This document shows positions 60,298-64,000 of a stretch of 64,000 nucleotides of DNA, piece after piece. The notes beneath the pieces were generated by a model, which was not told where the DNA came from, did no database searches, and was given only the letters and a program-made list of their open reading frames with translations. Position 1 is the stretch's first letter, and the number at the start of each line of letters is the position of its first letter. Both the position numbers and the translations under genes were made by a program. This DNA is from Jeotgalicoccus sp. Lineage in GTDB: Bacteria; Bacillota; Bacilli; Staphylococcales; Salinicoccaceae. The stretch is from positions 1-64,000 of the forward strand of contig DONT01000005.1 in NCBI GenBank assembly GCA_003513765.1, in the 5' to 3' direction.

Positions 60298-61218
60298 TTA
60301 GTTTAAGTCCACTCGTTTGTTAAGCAGTCTGTAGGTTATATCAACGACCAGGTTAACAATAACGAATACTACCGCAATAACCAGTATTGCGCCCTGAACG
60401 ACAGGGAAGTCACGCTGAAGGATTGAATCGATGATCAATCTTCCGAGACCGTTAATTGCGAATACACTTTCCGTCAGTACAGAACCTGCTAAGAATGAAC
60501 CGAATTGAATACCGATTACAGTAATTACAGGAATCATCGCGTTTTTAAGTGCGTGGCGTAAAATAACTGTACCTTCTTTTACACCTTTGGCGCGTGCAGT
60601 ACGTATGTAATCCTGATCAATTACATCGAGCATGCTGCTTCGTGTCATACGTGCGATTATAGCGGCTCCCGCTGTACCTAGAGTAATCACCGGCAGTACG
60701 TTCTGTTCAAGACTGCCCCAGCCCGTAGGTTTAAAGATCTGGAATTCAATTGCAAACCATTGAATTAACATAAGTCCAAGCCAGAAGTTTGGCATTGACA
60801 GACCAAACAGTGCAACGACCATCATTGCAACGTCTTCAAAAGTATATCTTCTTACTGCAGAAACAATCCCTGCTAACAGACCCCAGAAAATACTGAAGAT
60901 CATAGCCATTACAGATAATTCAAGAGTAATAGCAAAACGTGCACTTATATGGTCAAAGACGGGAATGTTGTCACGGATAGATGAACCGAAATCCAGCTGG
61001 GCCGCGTTCCCTAAGAATCTGAAATATTGCTCGTAAAGCGGGTCATTTAACCCGAGTCTTGCCTCAATGGCTTTAACAGTAGCTTCCGGCGCACTTTCCC
61101 CTGCCATAATAACAGCTGGGTTACCCGGAGTGAGGTGCATCAGACTGAATACGAGTACCGTAACTCCGAGGAGCACGGGGATAAGCTGAAACAATCTGCG
61201 AATTATAAATTTAGTCAT
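60298..61218 (-). CDS. oppB: Oligopeptide ABC transporter permease OppB
   Basis: A 306-residue permease with six membrane segments: MTKFIIRRLFQLIPVLLGVTVLVF and HLTPGNPA are the DppB/OppB start; the EAA loop is DYIRTARAKGVKEGTVILRHALKNAMIP. It follows oppC by 12 bp. Dipeptide, oligopeptide or glutathione transport cannot be told apart from this protein. Confidence 0.92.
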   Translation of the reverse strand: MTKFIIRRLFQLIPVLLGVTVLVFSLMHLTPGNPAVIMAGESAPEATVKAIEARLGLNDPLYEQYFRFLGNAAQLDFGSSIRDNIPVFDHISARFAITLELSVMAMIFSIFWGLLAGIVSAVRRYTFEDVAMMVVALFGLSMPNFWLGLMLIQWFAIEFQIFKPTGWGSLEQNVLPVITLGTAGAAIIARMTRSSMLDVIDQDYIRTARAKGVKEGTVILRHALKNAMIPVITVIGIQFGSFLAGSVLTESVFAINGLGRLIIDSILQRDFPVVQGAILVIAVVFVIVNLVVDITYRLLNKRVDLN

Positions 61219-61230
61219 GATATCCTCCTC

Positions 61231-62139
61231 CTATTTTTTGGCCTTCGGATCGAGAGCATCTCTCAAACCGTCTCCAAACAAGTTAAATGCGAGTACTACG
61301 ATAACGATCATCATACCAGGGAAGAACGTAATGTGTGCTGCCTGATACATATAGTTACGTCCGTCGTTAAGCATAGCTCCCCACTCAGGCGTCGGCGGCT
61401 GTACTCCTAATCCGAGGAATGACAGACCTGCTGCTGAAAGAATCGCTGTTGCGATAAATAAAGTTGTGTTAACGATAATCGGAGACATTATATTGGGCAG
61501 AATGTGCTGGAATATAATTTTTCCGTCACGTGCACCAAGTGCTCTGATTGCATCAATGTATTCGAGTTTGCGAGTTGTCAGCGTTGAACCGCGGACGATA
61601 CGCGCGAATTGCGGCAGTGCCCCGATTGCGATGGCAACAGTTACGTTAAATGTGCTTCCTCCAAGTACACTTACGATTGCAAGTGCAAGTAAGATGCCAG
61701 GGAATGCAAGAAGAACGTCCATCAAACGCATGATGATTGTATCAAGCCATCCGCCGAAGTATCCTGCGAGGAGACCGATTGGCACCCCGACTATAGCAGC
61801 CATAAAGGTTGCTGCAAAACCTACACCCAGTGTTATGTACATTCCGTGAAGAATACGATAAAAGATATCGCGGCCCAGGTGATCTGTACCAAACCAGTAC
61901 TGCGCTGAAGGACCCAGCAGCTTATCAGTAAGGTTGGTCGCGTTGGAATTGACGCCTAGTATATTATAGTTGGCGTCCAGCGCACCAAAGATTGAAACGA
62001 AAAATAAAAATACCAATACGTAAAGACCGACGAGTGCTGCTTTGTTCTTTCGAAGCTTCTTATAGAAGTCTTTGAAATTGTCGAGTCTACGATTGGCAGG
62101 TTTTGTTGCTGGAACCTGACTTGGTTGTATATTGGACAT
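61231..62139 (-). CDS. oppC: Oligopeptide ABC transporter permease OppC
   Basis: A 302-residue permease with a cytosolic N-terminus (KPANRRLDNFKDFYKKLRKNKAALVG), the GTDHLGRDIFYRILHG block and EAA loop EYIDAIRALGARDGKIIFQHILPN. The start at 62139 follows AGAGGGGGTTAAG. It is the first gene of the minus-strand operon, so the order is C-B-D-F, where B-C is more common. Confidence 0.92.
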   Translation of the reverse strand: MSNIQPSQVPATKPANRRLDNFKDFYKKLRKNKAALVGLYVLVFLFFVSIFGALDANYNILGVNSNATNLTDKLLGPSAQYWFGTDHLGRDIFYRILHGMYITLGVGFAATFMAAIVGVPIGLLAGYFGGWLDTIIMRLMDVLLAFPGILLALAIVSVLGGSTFNVTVAIAIGALPQFARIVRGSTLTTRKLEYIDAIRALGARDGKIIFQHILPNIMSPIIVNTTLFIATAILSAAGLSFLGLGVQPPTPEWGAMLNDGRNYMYQAAHITFFPGMMIVIVVLAFNLFGDGLRDALDPKAKK

Positions 62140-62290
62140 ACAACTTAACCCCCTCTTGAAACTGAATATTAAGATAAATCTAAAAATTATAGACATATTT
62201 ATTAATAATACATCGATGTATAGACTATAACAAGAAAGAATTGCTTTAGTCTATACTTTTTACTGCTAATATTCACAAAACTCAACATAT

Positions 62291-62367
62291 TGGAAGCGTT
62301 TCCTTATATATATCAACGGTTTGAGTGAAAATTAGTCTTGCATCTTTTTAATTCCTAGTGATATAAT
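62291..62367 (+). promoter_or_regulatory. Promoter region of the divergent oppA, with cre-like site
   Basis: TTGCAT (62338-62343), 18 bp, TATAAT (62362-62367) with a TG extension (TGATATAAT). TGGAAGCGTTTCCT (62291-62304) is a near-palindromic CcpA-like site between the two divergent units. TTCCTAGT (62352-62359), just before the -10, resembles the motif near the MarR locus. Confidence 0.55.
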
Positions 62368-62430
62368 CTGGATTATAATACATACAAGATTCCTATGAAT
62401 TGAGTGTATCACAATTATGGAGGCTGCAAA

Positions 62431-64000
62431 TTGAAGAGAAAATACTATATATATTTATTAATGGCTGCGCTTATGATAATAATGGCAGCTTGTACGAGCG
62501 ACTCGGATGTCGAGGTCACTGATGAAGAAGGAAATACAGAAGAAACGAACACCGGCGGAGATCTGGTTGCTTCATATGCAACAGATGTTTCATCACTTGA
62601 TCCGGCAGGGCAGAATGATTTGCCGTCCGATCAGCGCAGAAACGTCATTTATGAAGGACTGCTTTATTTAAATGATGAGCTGGAGCCGGAACCGCGTTTA
62701 GCTGAAGATTATGAGCAGACGGATGAGACAACGTGGGTCTTTAATCTGCGTGAAGGCGTTCAGTTCCATGACGGCACTGAATTTAATGCAGAGGCAGTCA
62801 AAGCGAATATCGAAAGAATTGTCGACCCGGCAGTAGCATCATCACGGGCAAATATTTTTGAAATGATTGAAGAAATTAATGTGGTTGATGAGTATACAGT
62901 TGAAATCATTACAGAGTATCCATTTGCGGCACTGCCGAACTATCTGGCACATGATGCCGGCGGTATGGTTTCTAAAGCAGTAATTGATGAAGACTACCAG
63001 AATGCACTAGACGAAGCGGAGCTCGATATGACACTCGATGAGTTCTACGAACAGCGTGCAGCTGGCGGTGCAGAATATGAAGAAACAGCTGACGTGGCCG
63101 GGAGAGCGACAGGAACGATTGTTGAACAGAAACCTGTCGGTACAGGCTATATGCAATTCCAGTCACGCTCACCGGGAGAAAATGTAGTCGTTGAACGATT
63201 TGATGACTACTGGGATGAGCCTGCAAAACTCGACACGATTACTTTTCAAGTCGTTGCAGAAGATGCCTCAAGAATCGCTGAACTTGAAAGCGGACAGTCG
63301 CACTTCATACAAGGATTTGATAATGCACAGTGGGAACGTATAGAGAACCACCCGGAGATGGAAACTCATCCGGTGTATAACCTATCTAATGAATATGTCG
63401 GCATGAATACACAAAAAGGACCGCTCGAAGATAAGAGAGTACGTCAGGCAATCGGGCATATGGTCGACAAAGATACGATTATGGAAGGTATCTATTACGG
63501 TGTCGGCCGGACGATGAAAGGCGCACTCCAGGAAGAAATTTTAGGCTATAACGAAGATCTCGAAGATCTGGAGTACAACCCGGAACGTGCGACAGAGCTG
63601 CTTGAAGAAGCAGGTTACGGCGACGGCTTTGACTTGACGATTATGACAAATGACACACCTGAACGTGTCGACCTTGCAATTTATCTGCAGGAAGAACTGA
63701 AAACAGTGGGGATTAATTTAAACATCGAACAGCTTGAGTGGGGCGCGTACTTAGAAGCAGTCTCAAACGGGGAGCACGATCTCTTCATCTTAGGCTGGCC
63801 GAATCCTGTAGGAGATCCGGATCAGGGCATCTGGCCGCTGTTCCATTCATCAATGCAGGGTGCGTCAGGCAACCGTTCGTTCTTTGATAATGCTGAAGTC
63901 GATGAACTGCTTGAACAGGGACGCAGAGAATTGGATGATACTAAACGGGAAGAAATTTATCAGGAAATCGATAGAATTCTTGTAGAAGAACAGCCGGCGG
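62431..64000 (+). CDS. oppA: Peptide-binding lipoprotein OppA (partial, runs off the window)
   Basis: The start is a TTG at 62431, with TATGGAGG at the right distance. Signal peptide 1-20 ends in the lipobox MAAC (Cys21), followed by an acidic linker. Then SBP-family-5 blocks: ASYATDVSSLDPAGQND, the RRNVIYEGLLYLNDELE strand, TTWVFNLREGVQFHDGTEFNAEAVKANIERI (family signature), and EYVGMNTQKGPLEDKRVRQAIGHMVDK. At least 523 residues are in the window; the C-terminus is missing. It is divergent from oppCBDF and should deliver peptides to it. Confidence 0.92.
   Translation, partial: MKRKYYIYLLMAALMIIMAACTSDSDVEVTDEEGNTEETNTGGDLVASYATDVSSLDPAGQNDLPSDQRRNVIYEGLLYLNDELEPEPRLAEDYEQTDETTWVFNLREGVQFHDGTEFNAEAVKANIERIVDPAVASSRANIFEMIEEINVVDEYTVEIITEYPFAALPNYLAHDAGGMVSKAVIDEDYQNALDEAELDMTLDEFYEQRAAGGAEYEETADVAGRATGTIVEQKPVGTGYMQFQSRSPGENVVVERFDDYWDEPAKLDTITFQVVAEDASRIAELESGQSHFIQGFDNAQWERIENHPEMETHPVYNLSNEYVGMNTQKGPLEDKRVRQAIGHMVDKDTIMEGIYYGVGRTMKGALQEEILGYNEDLEDLEYNPERATELLEEAGYGDGFDLTIMTNDTPERVDLAIYLQEELKTVGINLNIEQLEWGAYLEAVSNGEHDLFILGWPNPVGDPDQGIWPLFHSSMQGASGNRSFFDNAEVDELLEQGRRELDDTKREEIYQEIDRILVEEQPA

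Overview
The window reads as low-GC Firmicutes chromosome, most likely Staphylococcaceae and close to Jeotgalicoccus or Salinicoccus rather than Staphylococcus itself. The main reason is the block rocF, cdaA, cdaR, glmM, which keeps the staphylococcal order and has a staphylococcal-type TTG start for cdaR. A ClpE-type ATPase and the missing gcvT beside gcvPA/gcvPB point away from S. aureus. The genus is inference from gene content only. No prophage, integrase, transposase, plasmid or CRISPR genes are visible.

Layout. 1-557: the last bases of a 5S rRNA and six tRNAs (Asn, Glu, Val, Tyr, Gln, Lys). 0.6-9.9 kb: arginase, an ArsR-like regulator, an XRE-TPR regulator directly ahead of the c-di-AMP/cell-wall operon cdaA-cdaR-glmM, an unassigned promoter-to-terminator unit that may be a small RNA, a YdjM-like membrane protein, a YwbE-like protein, and glmS behind a glmS ribozyme. 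10-24 kb: gcvPA-gcvPB, a lipoprotein, small membrane proteins, a MerR/MFS efflux pair sharing a 19-bp-spacer promoter, a Dus enzyme, a YdcZ-like transporter and a MarR/dioxygenase/FMN-reductase locus, ending in two gene ruins. 24.8-34 kb: CtsR-controlled clpE, a DUF2243-CtaG pair, YbaK, a DeoR regulator, a LysM-CHAP wall hydrolase with a WalR box, and a CstA-type transporter. 34.7-45 kb: two overlapping luciferase-like monooxygenases, trhO, an FrnE-like oxidoreductase, transporters, a YebC/YeeN protein and an SDR. 45.3-50.7 kb: arginine operon argF-argC-argJ-argB-argD. 51-57 kb: a GntR/ABC operon, a DUF402 protein, LysR, a sugar-efflux MFS and a DUF456 protein. 58-64 kb: an oligopeptide ABC operon with a divergent binding-protein gene that runs off the end.

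The most unusual signal is a set of eight intergenic tandem arrays (near 7.6, 9.9, 15.5, 23.6, 30.4, 34.4, 45.1 and 57.6 kb). Each has a period of exactly 41 bp. Each can be cut the same way: a 7-bp arm, a 7-nt loop, a 7-bp inverted arm and a 20-bp core, although the sequences differ from array to array. Some arrays are clearly related (7.6 and 45.1 kb in opposite orientation; the cores at 23.6 and 57.6 kb match at 16 of 20 positions). About 40 units are present, all outside genes and mostly at gene 3' ends. I do not recognise this family.

How the genes work together: the first block joins c-di-AMP synthesis to UDP-GlcNAc supply (GlmM and GlmS, the latter under ribozyme feedback). The arginine operon and arginase give opposite arms of arginine metabolism. 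CcpA-type sites near rocF, gcvPA, cstA and the opp intergenic region suggest shared carbon control. Stress circuits (CtsR-ClpE, WalR-CHAP, MarR-quinone detoxification, MerR-efflux) are each local and have visible operators.
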